The notes below the pieces were generated by a model. The model was not told the origin of the DNA, ran no database searches, and saw only the letters and a program-made list of their open reading frames with translations. Below, piece after piece: positions 1 through 7,894 of a DNA stretch of 11,895 bases. Each line of letters starts with the position of its first letter. Within the stretch, counting starts at the first letter, position 1. This DNA comes from an uncultured Burkholderiaceae bacterium. GTDB lineage: Bacteria > Pseudomonadota > Gammaproteobacteria > Burkholderiales > Burkholderiaceae. Position numbers and translations under genes: made by a program. The stretch is taken from the NCBI GenBank assembly GCA_937871985.1, contig CALMPB010000193.1, positions 1-11,895 on the forward strand, given 5' to 3'.

Positions 1-2
1 TT

Positions 3-797
3 TTCACGGCCGTACAGGGCCTGCGGCGCAGTCCTGAAGCAGCGTGGCGCCTGTCGGCGGTCTATGCCCTGATCGCCGGGGAGAATCGAGACCTAGCCGC
101 AAAGCTCGCACCGTATGTGGATCGCTCCGACTCGGAAGACGACTACGGCGCAGGCCCGTATGCCAATTACTTCGACAACGATGAGGACAACTTCAAGCTG
201 ACCCACATGGTTTGCATGGAGTGCGGCGGCATCCTCGAGACGCCGCAGTTGGCCAGTCCCTTTATGGACTACGCGTTCTACTGCATCGAGCGCAGTCTGA
301 ATGGGACCACGCCCACGCTGATCTACGTGGAAGAAGCCTGGTACATGCTCTCCAACCCCGTCTTCGCACAGAAGATGGAGGACTGGCTTCGTACCTTCCG
401 CAAGAAGCGAGCGTTCGTCATGTTCGCTACGCAAGCGCTCGACGAGATCGCGCGGCTACCCAACATCGGCAGCTTCGTGACCAACATTCCCACGCAGATC
501 TTCCTACCGGCGGTGAAATCCTCGGTGCACGAGCAAGCTGACTTGTTCCGCTCCGTGTTCGGCACGACCGATGCGCAAATGGAGTTGCTGGCCGGCGCCA
601 TACCCAAACGCGACTACCTGCTGGTTCGGCCGACTGTGACGCGGCTGGTCAACACAAAGATGCCGCATGCCGTGATCGCTATCAACGAAGCGACGACGCA
701 AGAGGCCAAGCGTGAGCAGCTCGCAATGTATGCGGCTTCCAGAGAAGCCAACTGGGAAATGAAGTTTTTGAAGGAGGTCCTCAATGTCCAAGCGTAA
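3..797 (+). CDS. virB4: VirB4/TrbE-family T4SS ATPase, C-terminal part (5' end outside window)
   Basis: VirB4 is the conserved cytoplasmic or inner-membrane ATPase that powers type IV pilus assembly and substrate transfer. The open frame runs in from the window start with no stop, so the GTG at 117 is internal and the N-terminal domain and Walker A lie upstream. About 264 residues are visible. They include the GPYANYFDNDEDNF stretch typical of VirB4 ahead of Walker B, a Walker B-like LIYVEEAW (acidic pair at 330-335), then RKKRAFVMFATQ with the conserved ATQ sensor, and IPTQIFLPA, the usual near-C-terminal motif. The Walker B carries Glu-Glu where Asp-Glu is more common. The stop at 795-797 overlaps the next start by 14 bp, and the next gene's Shine-Dalgarno AAGGAGG (771-777) lies within this frame, so the two are probably translationally coupled. 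The family call is firm; whether to name it virB4 or trbE is a matter of convention. Confidence 0.93.
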   Translation, partial: FTAVQGLRRSPEAAWRLSAVYALIAGENRDLAAKLAPYVDRSDSEDDYGAGPYANYFDNDEDNFKLTHMVCMECGGILETPQLASPFMDYAFYCIERSLNGTTPTLIYVEEAWYMLSNPVFAQKMEDWLRTFRKKRAFVMFATQALDEIARLPNIGSFVTNIPTQIFLPAVKSSVHEQADLFRSVFGTTDAQMELLAGAIPKRDYLLVRPTVTRLVNTKMPHAVIAINEATTQEAKREQLAMYAASREANWEMKFLKEVLNVQA

Positions 798-1548
798 TTC
801 CATGGCCCAGATCGTGGCCGTTGCAATCGTGTTGTCTTCACCGGTTTCTGCGTGGGCCTGGGGTAAAGCATCGGAGATGACACAGATCCTGAACAACATT
901 CAGCTGCTCAAGGTGGCATCGGACTCGGCGAAGTCAGCCAGGGCGGAGATATCAGCGCTGGCCGTCCAGAACAAGCAATACGGCATCGACATTGCGAACA
1001 ACGCCAAGTTCGGGTCGATGCCAAGCAACACGCCGCACGGTACCAAGTCACAGGATGACCTCGTCACGTATGCGAAGGCATTGGAAACCCTGCACGGTTC
1101 GCTGGAGGAGCAGCAGAAGATGATGGACACCCGTATGGCAGAAGCTCGACTGAGCGGCCTCACGTGGGAGCAATACACGGAGAGGGTTCACGCCGACGCT
1201 CAGAACCAGAACAAACGAGCCATCAGCCGGATGCAGTACGAGGCCTCCGTCCTGGAGCAGGTCAAAAGCGACTATGAAGCCGCGCGCAGCTTCGAGCCGA
1301 TGATCGCGGGTTCGGTCGGCCTGCAGCAATCATTGCAGGTCATGAACAAGCAGATGAACCGCCTGGTGCTGCAGAACGCAAAGCTGACGGAAACGATTGT
1401 GGCGACCATGCAGGAATCAACGCGAGCTCAGGCGGATGCGGCCGAAAGAAAAGAGCGTAGTGCAGCCGAGATGACGACGCTGAACAGTCAGCAAAAGGCG
1501 ATCACCGCCCGCCAGCAGGCCGCCGCCAAGGCATTGCAGGCCAAGTAA
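784..1548 (+). CDS. VirB5/TrbJ-like exported T4SS protein
   Basis: This 254-aa protein is probably the minor pilus or periplasmic component equivalent to VirB5/TrbJ. It has an N-terminal signal peptide with a hydrophobic core at about residues 8-23 and a likely cut after AWA (residue 25). The mature N terminus then holds SEMTQILNNIQLL, the motif common in TrbJ-like proteins. The remainder is almost entirely alpha-helical and rich in Gln, Ala, Lys and Glu, with coiled-coil-like segments at about 95-160 and 185-254, as in VirB5. The ATG at 784 is chosen because AAGGAGG sits six bases upstream. The gene overlaps virB4 and lies eight bases before virB6, so it belongs to the same operon. VirB5 proteins diverge quickly; the assignment rests on signal peptide, motif, helical make-up and position between virB4 and virB6. 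Confidence 0.8.
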   Translation: MSKRNSMAQIVAVAIVLSSPVSAWAWGKASEMTQILNNIQLLKVASDSAKSARAEISALAVQNKQYGIDIANNAKFGSMPSNTPHGTKSQDDLVTYAKALETLHGSLEEQQKMMDTRMAEARLSGLTWEQYTERVHADAQNQNKRAISRMQYEASVLEQVKSDYEAARSFEPMIAGSVGLQQSLQVMNKQMNRLVLQNAKLTETIVATMQESTRAQADAAERKERSAAEMTTLNSQQKAITARQQAAAKALQAK

Positions 1549-1556
1549 GGACGCAA

Positions 1557-2942
1557 ATGGCAAGGCAGAACATGCACATTCGCGCAAACATCATCTTCGG
1601 CTACTGGGTCGGCCGTATCGCAGAACTGGCGATGGAATGGTTGTCCGACAAGCGTGTGAAGATCGTGCGCCCGCGCAACATGGTGATTGCGTTAGTGTGC
1701 ATTGCTGCCTTCGCTTCCGCCATTGTCGGTGCGGCGGAATCGCCGGAGCCCCCTGCTCCAACTGCGGCACAACCTTACGCCAGCGGCATCGAGACCGTTG
1801 TGCCTCGGGTGTCAGAGGCCATCGGTCAAGCCCTAGACAAGCTTGCCAATGGCAGTCTCAAGGGCATGGGAGATGCCATCACTGCGTTCTTCCTCATCGC
1901 ATTGATGGTTTGGACGTCGGTCAAAACCATGGCGGCAGGAAAGGGGTTTGGCGAGTTGATAGGGGAGTGGGTGCCGATATGGATCTCGTTCGCCTTTGTG
2001 TATACCTTTCTGGACAAGTCGGCTGCCAAAAGCATTGAGGCATTCATGGACTCCGTTGGCACGGCGCTGGGCGGTGGGTCAATGGCCTCACTTTCATCTG
2101 CATTGCAGGTAGTCGCTCAGCCCGTATTCTCGGCAATCACCACAGTCACACAGATGGAGTCTTCTGCCATTGTGGACGGATGGTCCCCATCAACATACCT
2201 TCCGGCAGGCGTGTCGCTTTTGGGAGGTATTGTCGCCAAGTTGCTGACTGTCTTGTTCTTGGTGATTGCCGCGGTTGTCGGAATGGGAACCGTGGTCATG
2301 TCGTTCGTCTCCCTATCGTTGGTGTTGGCGCTTGCGCCAATCATGGTGCCGTTCTTCATGTTCAAGCCGTTGTCGTGGATCTTTGATTCCTGGCTGAGGT
2401 TCTTCCTGGGTGCATGCATGATGAAGATCGTGCTCGCGTTTGTACTGACAGCGGCCGGGGCGATACTTGCGGCATTGAGCACAGTGAACGCGCAAATGGT
2501 TGCGGAGGCAGCGCAGGCTACGGCTACCGAGAAGATGGCGGTGGACCTGCTGATGCACGCTGTGATGATGATTCTGTCCCTTCTCGCCTCACTGTTGCTG
2601 CTTCAGGTTCCGTCGATCGCGACCGGATTGCTGTCGGGGAGTGCGGGTTCCACAGGGTTTAATGGCATCAGAGGCCTGACGCAAGCGCCGACTGGGCGTA
2701 TCGCGGCTTCCACGGCTTCGAAGCCCTTGGGCGCTATGGGCGGAGCATTGGGCAGTGGAATCGCTGGCGGGGCCTCAGCCTGGAGAGGGGCAAGGCACGC
2801 AAAAGCCGGAAAGGACCGTGATATGGCGTACCGCACCGGGGCGCAAAAGGCAGGTTATGACCGCGGCTATAGCAGAGTCGCGAACGCGCGGACGAGGGCG
2901 CAATCGGAAGAAAAAAAGCGCGCGACAGATGTTGCTATTTGA
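1557..2942 (+). CDS. virB6: VirB6/TrbL-family inner-membrane channel protein
   Basis: This 461-aa polytopic protein corresponds to the VirB6/TrbL inner-membrane component of the transfer channel. Hydrophobic segments lie at about residues 42-60, 108-126, 136-152, 219-245, 246-268, 281-303 and 330-350. The stretch LALAPIMVPFFMF followed by WIFDSWLRFFLGACMMK (residues about 257-290) is the usual TrbL/VirB6 core. The soluble C terminus from about 360 is rich in Gly, Ala, Arg and Lys, as in TrbL proteins. The ATG at 1557 has a TAAGGA Shine-Dalgarno six bases upstream. It puts 41 residues in front of a signal-peptide-like segment ending GAA, so an internal start at 1680 would give a classic exported N terminus but has no visible ribosome site. 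Codon use is less GC-biased than in the following ATPase domains. The family is secure; the start is less so. Confidence 0.88.
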   Translation: MARQNMHIRANIIFGYWVGRIAELAMEWLSDKRVKIVRPRNMVIALVCIAAFASAIVGAAESPEPPAPTAAQPYASGIETVVPRVSEAIGQALDKLANGSLKGMGDAITAFFLIALMVWTSVKTMAAGKGFGELIGEWVPIWISFAFVYTFLDKSAAKSIEAFMDSVGTALGGGSMASLSSALQVVAQPVFSAITTVTQMESSAIVDGWSPSTYLPAGVSLLGGIVAKLLTVLFLVIAAVVGMGTVVMSFVSLSLVLALAPIMVPFFMFKPLSWIFDSWLRFFLGACMMKIVLAFVLTAAGAILAALSTVNAQMVAEAAQATATEKMAVDLLMHAVMMILSLLASLLLLQVPSIATGLLSGSAGSTGFNGIRGLTQAPTGRIAASTASKPLGAMGGALGSGIAGGASAWRGARHAKAGKDRDMAYRTGAQKAGYDRGYSRVANARTRAQSEEKKRATDVAI

Positions 2943-2985
2943 AAGTCCTCTGGTAACTTGAGTGCAGTACCAGATCAGAGCCCCT

Positions 2986-5013
2986 ATGTTCAAGCGCTTT
3001 TTCCACTTCGTTGTCGATGCCCTGGAAGTCTCCGGGACCGTACTCAGCAGGTTCATTGTTTTCATCGTCGCAGGCTTTTGGCTGCTGGCGATTGCATGGA
3101 TGACGTTTCGAGGCTTCATGGATTGGGGGCCTGGTATTCAACTTGGGACGCTGCAAAAGCCCTCCGCCCTAGTGCCTCCATTGATCATCTTGTCGGCGGT
3201 GGGCCTGTGCTCTCTGCTGTGGCGGATGTTTGCCCGTTTGTTGCTAGGCGATCTGAGCGCCGGTTACTCGGATTTCATGTTGAATCTTGCACCTGTACTG
3301 GCTGTGTTGGGTGCGTGCTTCTTGGGGCAGGTTCTGTTCTTCTCCGATGTTCCTCGTGGTGCCGAGACGGTGGTGCCGGCGGTGTACGCTGGTTGGATGA
3401 CCATCCTCTCGGTCCTGGGTCGGTACGGGCCGTTGGCATCTGGCAGATTCACCACCAAGACCCGAGTCTCGAGTGGCGCGGTGAGGCAGGACGCCAAGGT
3501 GGAAAAGTCCGTGGCGCGCCGCACCCACCCGAAGATTACCTTCAACGACATCTTCGGCAACAACGAGATCAAGGCTCGCCTGAAAGACGCCGCCAACGCG
3601 ATCGTGGCTCGCCGCGGTGATGGCAAGGCCGCTCGCAACGGTATCTTGCTCTCCGGCGAGCCAGGCAACGGTAAGACCGTCTTTGCCGAAGCGCTGGCGG
3701 GCGAGCTCAAGCTTCCCCTGTTCCAACTCTCCGCTGCCGATGTGGCTAGCCCTTGGGTGGGCGAGAAGACCTCGCGCATCAACGCCGTGTTTGCCGAGGC
3801 GCGTGCCAATCAACCCTGCGTGCTGTTCATTGATGAGGTCGACAGCTTCCTCGACTCGCGTGATGGCGGCGGCCAAGGCGTGAAAGAGGACCGCGATGTG
3901 GTCAATGCGCTGCTCACGCTCATGGTGGACGTTCGCAAGGACCGGGTCATTCTCGTGGCCGCCACCAACCACATCGACCGCCTCGACGGAGCGGGCATCC
4001 GGGAGGGCCGCTTCGACTTCAAGGTAGAGATCACTCCGCCCGACAGCGAGGCCCGCGTTGGCCTGCTCACGCATGGTCTGAAGACCAACCTGCCCGGTGT
4101 GACCATCGACCAGACTGTCATCGAGGCCGTCGCGCGCCGTTGGAATGGCTTCTCGGTCAAGCGCATCCTGGCCGTGACCGAAGAACTGCCGTCCTATCTC
4201 CAACGCGAGGGCAAGACCCGACCGGCTTTCGAAGACTTCATGGGCGCGCTGCGCACGTTGCAAGGCCGCAAGGGCACGACCCTGGAGAACGTCAAACCCA
4301 TGGAAGATCTTGTACTGACGCCGACCACGCGCGACATGCTTGAGCTGGTCGCCGGGCGCATGGCCGATCCCGAGCATACGGAATTCCACGGCGGTACGTT
4401 GCCCACCGGCGTGCTGTTCTACGGCCCGCCCGGCACGGGCAAGACGGCCACCGCCAAAGCCTTGGCCAAAGCCATCGACTGGGCCTTTCTGCCCGCCACC
4501 GGTGCGGACCTCGCTCGCGACCCCAAATCGCTGGAGAAGCTCTACGCCAAGGCCAAGGAACTGCGCCCCTGCATTATCTTCGTGGATGAGGCTGACGAGT
4601 TGCTCAAGAGCCGCGACTACTCGCCCAACACCGAAGCCACCAACAAGCTGCTCACGCTTATGGATGGCGTCAACGACCGCGTCAAGGATGTGGTGTGGAT
4701 CGCAGCGACCAACAACCCTGAGCAGATTGATGCCGCTCTGCTGCGTGGTGGCCGGTTCACCGAGAAGGTGCTTTTCGAGCGCCCCAGCGCCGAGGCACTG
4801 GGAGCCTACCTGGAGAAGTGGTTCACCAGCCGCAAGGTGCAGTTGGAAGCAGGCCTGACGCTCGCGGCGGTGGGCAAGGCGGTCGAGGGGGAGAGTATCG
4901 CCAACGCCGAAGCCGTGGCCCAGGCCGCGCTCAATCGGGCGATCTCGCGGCGCGCTACGCCGGTCGTGGTCAGCCAAGCCGATCTCGAGCAGGCAGTCAG
5001 GACGGTGCTTTGA
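2986..5013 (+). CDS. Membrane-anchored tandem AAA+ ATPase in the T4SS operon
   Basis: This 675-aa protein has about four N-terminal membrane segments (residues about 18-40, 61-86, 97-119 and 128-145) followed by two AAA+ modules in Cdc48/p97 style. Module 1 has Walker A GEPGNGKT (224-231), pore-loop-like WVG (257-259), Walker B LFIDE (D283, E284), sensor-1 N328 and arginine-finger candidates R339 and R342. Module 2 has Walker A GPPGTGKT (480-487), Walker B IFVDE (D534, E535), sensor-1 N576 and R587/R590. Both ATP sites look intact. No HExxH is present, so it is not an FtsH protease. It is the extra gene between virB6 and virB1 and probably remodels or assembles a component at the inner membrane, which is inference. 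The ATG at 2986 is preferred; an in-frame GTG at 2962 would add eight residues, and neither has a clear Shine-Dalgarno. Module 2 lacks the aromatic pore residue. I do not recognise a named T4SS family for it. Confidence 0.9.
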   Translation: MFKRFFHFVVDALEVSGTVLSRFIVFIVAGFWLLAIAWMTFRGFMDWGPGIQLGTLQKPSALVPPLIILSAVGLCSLLWRMFARLLLGDLSAGYSDFMLNLAPVLAVLGACFLGQVLFFSDVPRGAETVVPAVYAGWMTILSVLGRYGPLASGRFTTKTRVSSGAVRQDAKVEKSVARRTHPKITFNDIFGNNEIKARLKDAANAIVARRGDGKAARNGILLSGEPGNGKTVFAEALAGELKLPLFQLSAADVASPWVGEKTSRINAVFAEARANQPCVLFIDEVDSFLDSRDGGGQGVKEDRDVVNALLTLMVDVRKDRVILVAATNHIDRLDGAGIREGRFDFKVEITPPDSEARVGLLTHGLKTNLPGVTIDQTVIEAVARRWNGFSVKRILAVTEELPSYLQREGKTRPAFEDFMGALRTLQGRKGTTLENVKPMEDLVLTPTTRDMLELVAGRMADPEHTEFHGGTLPTGVLFYGPPGTGKTATAKALAKAIDWAFLPATGADLARDPKSLEKLYAKAKELRPCIIFVDEADELLKSRDYSPNTEATNKLLTLMDGVNDRVKDVVWIAATNNPEQIDAALLRGGRFTEKVLFERPSAEALGAYLEKWFTSRKVQLEAGLTLAAVGKAVEGESIANAEAVAQAALNRAISRRATPVVVSQADLEQAVRTVL

Positions 5014-5015
5014 CC

Positions 5016-5630
5016 ATGCTTCGAATGTTGGGCCTGCTGCTGACAGGCGTCCTGATTGCGGGCGGTGCGCGCGCCCAGACGGCAGAAGCCATAACGAGCC
5101 TGGAGGACATGGCGCTCACGCCGGCGACTCGATGTGTGGTGGCCGCTGCCGAGCGCCATTCCGTGAATCCCTGGGTGCTCAAGGCGATCCTCAAGGTGGA
5201 GAGCAACTTCAACCCTGGGGCGGTCAATCGCAATCCGAACGGCACCAAAGACATCGGCATGGCGCAGATCAACACGATCCATCTGCGCGAGCTATCCAAG
5301 CACGGAATCAGCGGGACCGATCTTCTCGACCCCTGCGTGTCGACCTACGTGGCGGCATGGCACCTTGCCAAGCAGTATCGCCAGTATGGGAACACCTGGT
5401 TCGCGGTGGGCGCCTATCACTCAGTCACGCGCTGCTACAACGAGCGATACGTGGGCCTCGTGTGGAACGCCCTGGTGGACTGGAAGGTGATGGCAGAGCC
5501 GCGCCGGGCGACGAAGTCGCTGGAAGCATGCGGGTTCAAGGCCGTCTCCTCAGACGGCAGCACAAGAAAGCCGAGCAGCACCCGAATCGCCAAGGCGGCT
5601 AGCGCTGGCCTGCTTGCGTTCGATGAGTGA
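5016..5630 (+). CDS. virB1: VirB1-type lytic transglycosylase
   Basis: This 204-aa exported enzyme cleaves peptidoglycan to let the secretion channel pass. A signal peptide (MLRMLGLLLTGVLIAGGARA, cut near residue 20) precedes a soluble lytic transglycosylase (SLT/GEWL-fold) domain spanning about residues 35-165. The catalytic Glu is E62 in ILKVESNFNP, followed by the family motif GMAQIN at 81-86 and a late AVGAYHS element. C40, C113 and C139 could form disulfides. The frame stays open further upstream inside the AAA+ gene, but the ATG at 5016 is chosen because it begins the signal peptide. It lies two bases after the AAA+ stop, with AGGA at 4999-5002. The C-terminal tail of about 40 residues is Ser, Arg and Ala rich with no domain. 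The gene is immediately followed by the insertion element; removing that element joins it to the 149-aa gene 38 bp downstream. Confidence 0.93.
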   Translation: MLRMLGLLLTGVLIAGGARAQTAEAITSLEDMALTPATRCVVAAAERHSVNPWVLKAILKVESNFNPGAVNRNPNGTKDIGMAQINTIHLRELSKHGISGTDLLDPCVSTYVAAWHLAKQYRQYGNTWFAVGAYHSVTRCYNERYVGLVWNALVDWKVMAEPRRATKSLEACGFKAVSSDGSTRKPSSTRIAKAASAGLLAFDE

Positions 5631-5647
5631 GCGTAGGCGAGCGCGTG

Positions 5648-5655
5648 CACCGATC
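5648..5655. repeat. Left target-site duplication of the insertion element
   Basis: CACCGATC lies directly before the left terminal inverted repeat and is repeated exactly at 7909-7916 after the right one. Eight bases is the usual duplication length for IS1595-family elements, and the perfect copy points to a fairly recent insertion. Confidence 0.92.
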
Positions 5656-5678
5656 CGGCGCTATTTACTTTAGACAAG
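5656..5678 (+). repeat. Left terminal inverted repeat (IRL)
   Basis: The repeat begins CGGCGCTATTTAC and ends TTTAGACAAG. It matches the reverse complement of 7886-7908 at 19 of 23 positions, with mismatches at positions 4, 5, 6 and 14. It is probably the transposase binding site. Just inside it, ACAAG-T-CTTGT (5674-5684) forms a short palindrome. Confidence 0.9.
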
Positions 5679-5698
5679 TCTTGTGACGCAATGTCGGC

Positions 5699-6632
5699 AT
5701 GGACCTAAAACAGTTCGCAGACACTTTTGGCACAGAGGAGCAGTGCGTCGAGTACCTCGCACGCACGCGCTGGCCGCATGGTCCCGTCTGCGACAAGTGC
5801 GGCTCCATTTCGGATGCCTGGAAGACGGCGCAGCCGCGCACCTGGGCATGCCGAGCCTGCCAAAAGCAGTTCAGCGTGACTGCTGGCACGCCCATGGAGC
5901 GCACTCACTTGCCGCTGCCGGCCTGGTTCATGGCTATCTACCTGATCGCCACCTCGAGCAAAGGCGTTTCGGCAATGGTCATCAGCAGACAGCTGGGCAT
6001 CTCTTACAAAACCGCCTGGCTCTTGTGTCATCGGATTCGCCAGCTTCTGGCGGACGACGATTTCACTCTCAAGGGCATCGTTGAAGTCGATGAGACCTAC
6101 ATCGGCGGGAAGCGCCGCCGCGATACGAAGAGCAAGCGCGACAGCGATGATGACCAACCCAAGGGGGCGCGGCGGCTCCCGCAAGATGATGCCGATCACT
6201 GCGGTTGAGCGCGACGGTAAAGCCAAAGCACGCAAGGGCCGACCCCACAGCGAGCGAACCATCGCGGGGGCAGTGTTCGATTGGCTCGACCGAGATTCTG
6301 TGCTCGTCACCGACGAGCTGCCAGCCTATCGATGGATCGGCAAGCGCTTCCCAGCGCACCTACGCGTGAACCACAGCAAGGGAAAATGGTCCAGGCGCGG
6401 TCCGCTAGCCGTCGCATGTGCACACACCAACAGCGTTGACAGCTTCAACGCCACCATCAGACGCGCCATCGCTGGCGTTTGGCACTGGTTCAGCATCAAG
6501 CACGCAGACAGGTATCTGCGAGAGCTGGCCGTGCGCTGGAACATGCGGCGGATGAGCCGGATGGAGCGATTTGATGCAGTTCTCGGCTCGATGTTTGGTC
6601 GCCCGCTGAGCTGGAGGGCATTGACCGCATGA
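5699..6632 (+). pseudogene. tnpA: IS1595-family DDE transposase, frameshifted
   Basis: The product would catalyse cut-and-paste or replicative movement of the element. The first part (5699-6208, 169 aa) begins MDLKQFADTFGTEEQC, a typical IS1595 start. It has an N-terminal zinc ribbon (C31, C34, C51, C54), a helical DNA-binding region, and the first catalytic Asp in VEVDETYIGG (D131). The rest is in the next frame: the second Asp in VLVTDELPAY (codon 6312), then NHSKGKW, HTNSVDSF (acidic residue at codon 6438) and GVWHWFSIKHADRYLREL, the conserved C-terminal block. The frames meet at a GGGGG run (6163-6167); removing one G restores a 310-aa protein, the usual family length. It is probably inactivated by a one-base insertion, though slippage at the run or a sequencing error cannot be excluded. 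No good Shine-Dalgarno precedes the start. The stop overlaps tnpB. Confidence 0.9.
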
Positions 6633-7894
6633 ACGAGGCCAAGATCACCCGCGCTGCCGTGCTGCGCCTTTACCCTAACCAGCAGCAGGTCTCAGCCCTG
6701 CGCCGCTGGCAGGGTGGGCTGCGCTACGTCTGGAACGCAGCTCTGGACTGCGTGTTCACTTCGCGCGATATCAACGGCTGCTGGCCCAGCAAGGCAGAAA
6801 TCCAGTCCCTGATCGTCGCCATGAAAAAGATGGAGGGGACAGAATGGCTCTCCGACATCCCCGCGCACTCGCTGCTGACGCTAGCCGATGATCTCCACAA
6901 AGCCTTGGCGAACTGGTTCAACAGCATCTCTGGCAAGCGCAAGGGGCCCAAGATCGCCCGTCCGCGCTTTCGGGGCAAGTACGCCCGGCAGTTCTCGGTC
7001 TACATGGTCAACCAGAACACTTCGTTCGGTGATGGCCTGGTCAAACTACCCAAGCTGGGGCTGGTGAAATTCCGGGCGGGTGACCTGCCTGCCGGGCGCC
7101 TGCTCTCCAGTCGCGTCTACCGCGAGGCAGACAAGTGGTTCATGGCCAGCATCTTCGAGTGCGCTGCACCGGAGATGAATGCTGCACCCATTGAGTGTGT
7201 CGGCATCGACATGGGCCTCAAGACCCTGGCTACCATCTATGACGGGCAGAGCATCCGGGAAGTGCCCAAACTCGGCGCTCTGCGCAAGCATGAGCAGAGA
7301 CTGAAGCGATACCAGCGTCGGATGAGTCGCCGTGTCAAAGGGAGTAACCGCCACAATCAGGCCAAGCAGGCCGTCGCACGGCTGCACCAGCGAATCGCCA
7401 ACATCCGCAACGCCTACGCACACAAGGCGACCAGTGAGATCGTGGCCTGCGCGCAGACGATCAAGGTCGAGACCCTCAACATCAAGGGCTGGGCGAAGAA
7501 CCGCAGCATTTCCAAGAGCACCGCCGACGCCAGCGTCGGGATGTTCCTAAGCATGCTGCGCTACAAGGCTGACTGGGCCGGGCGAAGCTTGGTCGAGGTG
7601 GGTCAATGGGAGCCGACCAGCAAGACCTGCAGCAACTGCGGCTTACATGAACAAGGCGTTGTGCTGGGTGTCAGCCGATGGGTTTGCAGCGCCTGTGGCG
7701 CGATCCACGACCGCGACCACAACGCGGCGAAGAACATTTATGCGTACGGCGAGGAACGCCGAAACGTGACCGGCAACACGGTCGAAAGCGCGTGGACTGG
7801 TGGAGATCAGGCGGGAGCAATCCCGCCAGTGCCCCAGGAAGAAACGCGAATCTTGAAACGGGCGGCGAGCGATTCAGATCGCGCGCTTGTCTAA
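6629..7894 (+). CDS. tnpB: TnpB, OrfB-type RuvC RNA-guided nuclease (passenger gene)
   Basis: TnpB proteins are small RuvC nucleases, ancestors of Cas12, guided by an omega-RNA transcribed from the transposon end. This 421-aa protein is close to the usual size of about 400 aa and looks complete. It has an N-terminal helix-turn-helix-like region (LYPNQQQVSALRRWQGGLRYVWN) broken by no stop. The RuvC residues are D194 in GIDMGLKTLATI, E281 in VETLNIKGWAKN and D363 in DRDHNAAKNI. The zinc ribbon between the last two has C334, C337, C353 and C356. Its ATG overlaps the tnpA stop as ATGA, with GGAGG at 6613-6617, which suggests coupled translation. The stop falls within the right inverted repeat. 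Nuclease activity is inferred from the family and the intact catalytic set; its biological role in this element is unknown. Confidence 0.93.
   Translation: MNEAKITRAAVLRLYPNQQQVSALRRWQGGLRYVWNAALDCVFTSRDINGCWPSKAEIQSLIVAMKKMEGTEWLSDIPAHSLLTLADDLHKALANWFNSISGKRKGPKIARPRFRGKYARQFSVYMVNQNTSFGDGLVKLPKLGLVKFRAGDLPAGRLLSSRVYREADKWFMASIFECAAPEMNAAPIECVGIDMGLKTLATIYDGQSIREVPKLGALRKHEQRLKRYQRRMSRRVKGSNRHNQAKQAVARLHQRIANIRNAYAHKATSEIVACAQTIKVETLNIKGWAKNRSISKSTADASVGMFLSMLRYKADWAGRSLVEVGQWEPTSKTCSNCGLHEQGVVLGVSRWVCSACGAIHDRDHNAAKNIYAYGEERRNVTGNTVESAWTGGDQAGAIPPVPQEETRILKRAASDSDRALV

Noticed and set aside
3244..4977. Long minus-strand open frame (577 codons) opposite the AAA+ gene
   Set aside because: It is a codon-bias shadow of the plus-strand gene: no recognisable domain, no ribosome site, and the plus strand has complete AAA+ motifs throughout.
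2986..5013. Annotation of the AAA+ protein as an FtsH zinc metalloprotease
   Set aside because: There are two AAA+ modules and no HExxH peptidase motif, although the membrane N terminus and module 1 resemble FtsH.
4818..5015. Upstream extension of the lytic transglycosylase frame
   Set aside because: It lies wholly inside the AAA+ gene and would bury the signal peptide that starts at 5016.
6081..6632. Second part of the transposase as an independent gene starting at 6081
   Set aside because: The first 27 codons are an out-of-frame reading of the DET region; homology starts only after the G-run, so it is the other half of one frameshifted gene.
6629..7894. tnpB as a separate IS200/IS605 or IS1341-type insertion
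   Set aside because: No Y1 transposase and no separate ends were seen around tnpB; the only bounded element is the larger one, and the ATGA overlap with tnpA argues for a shared unit.
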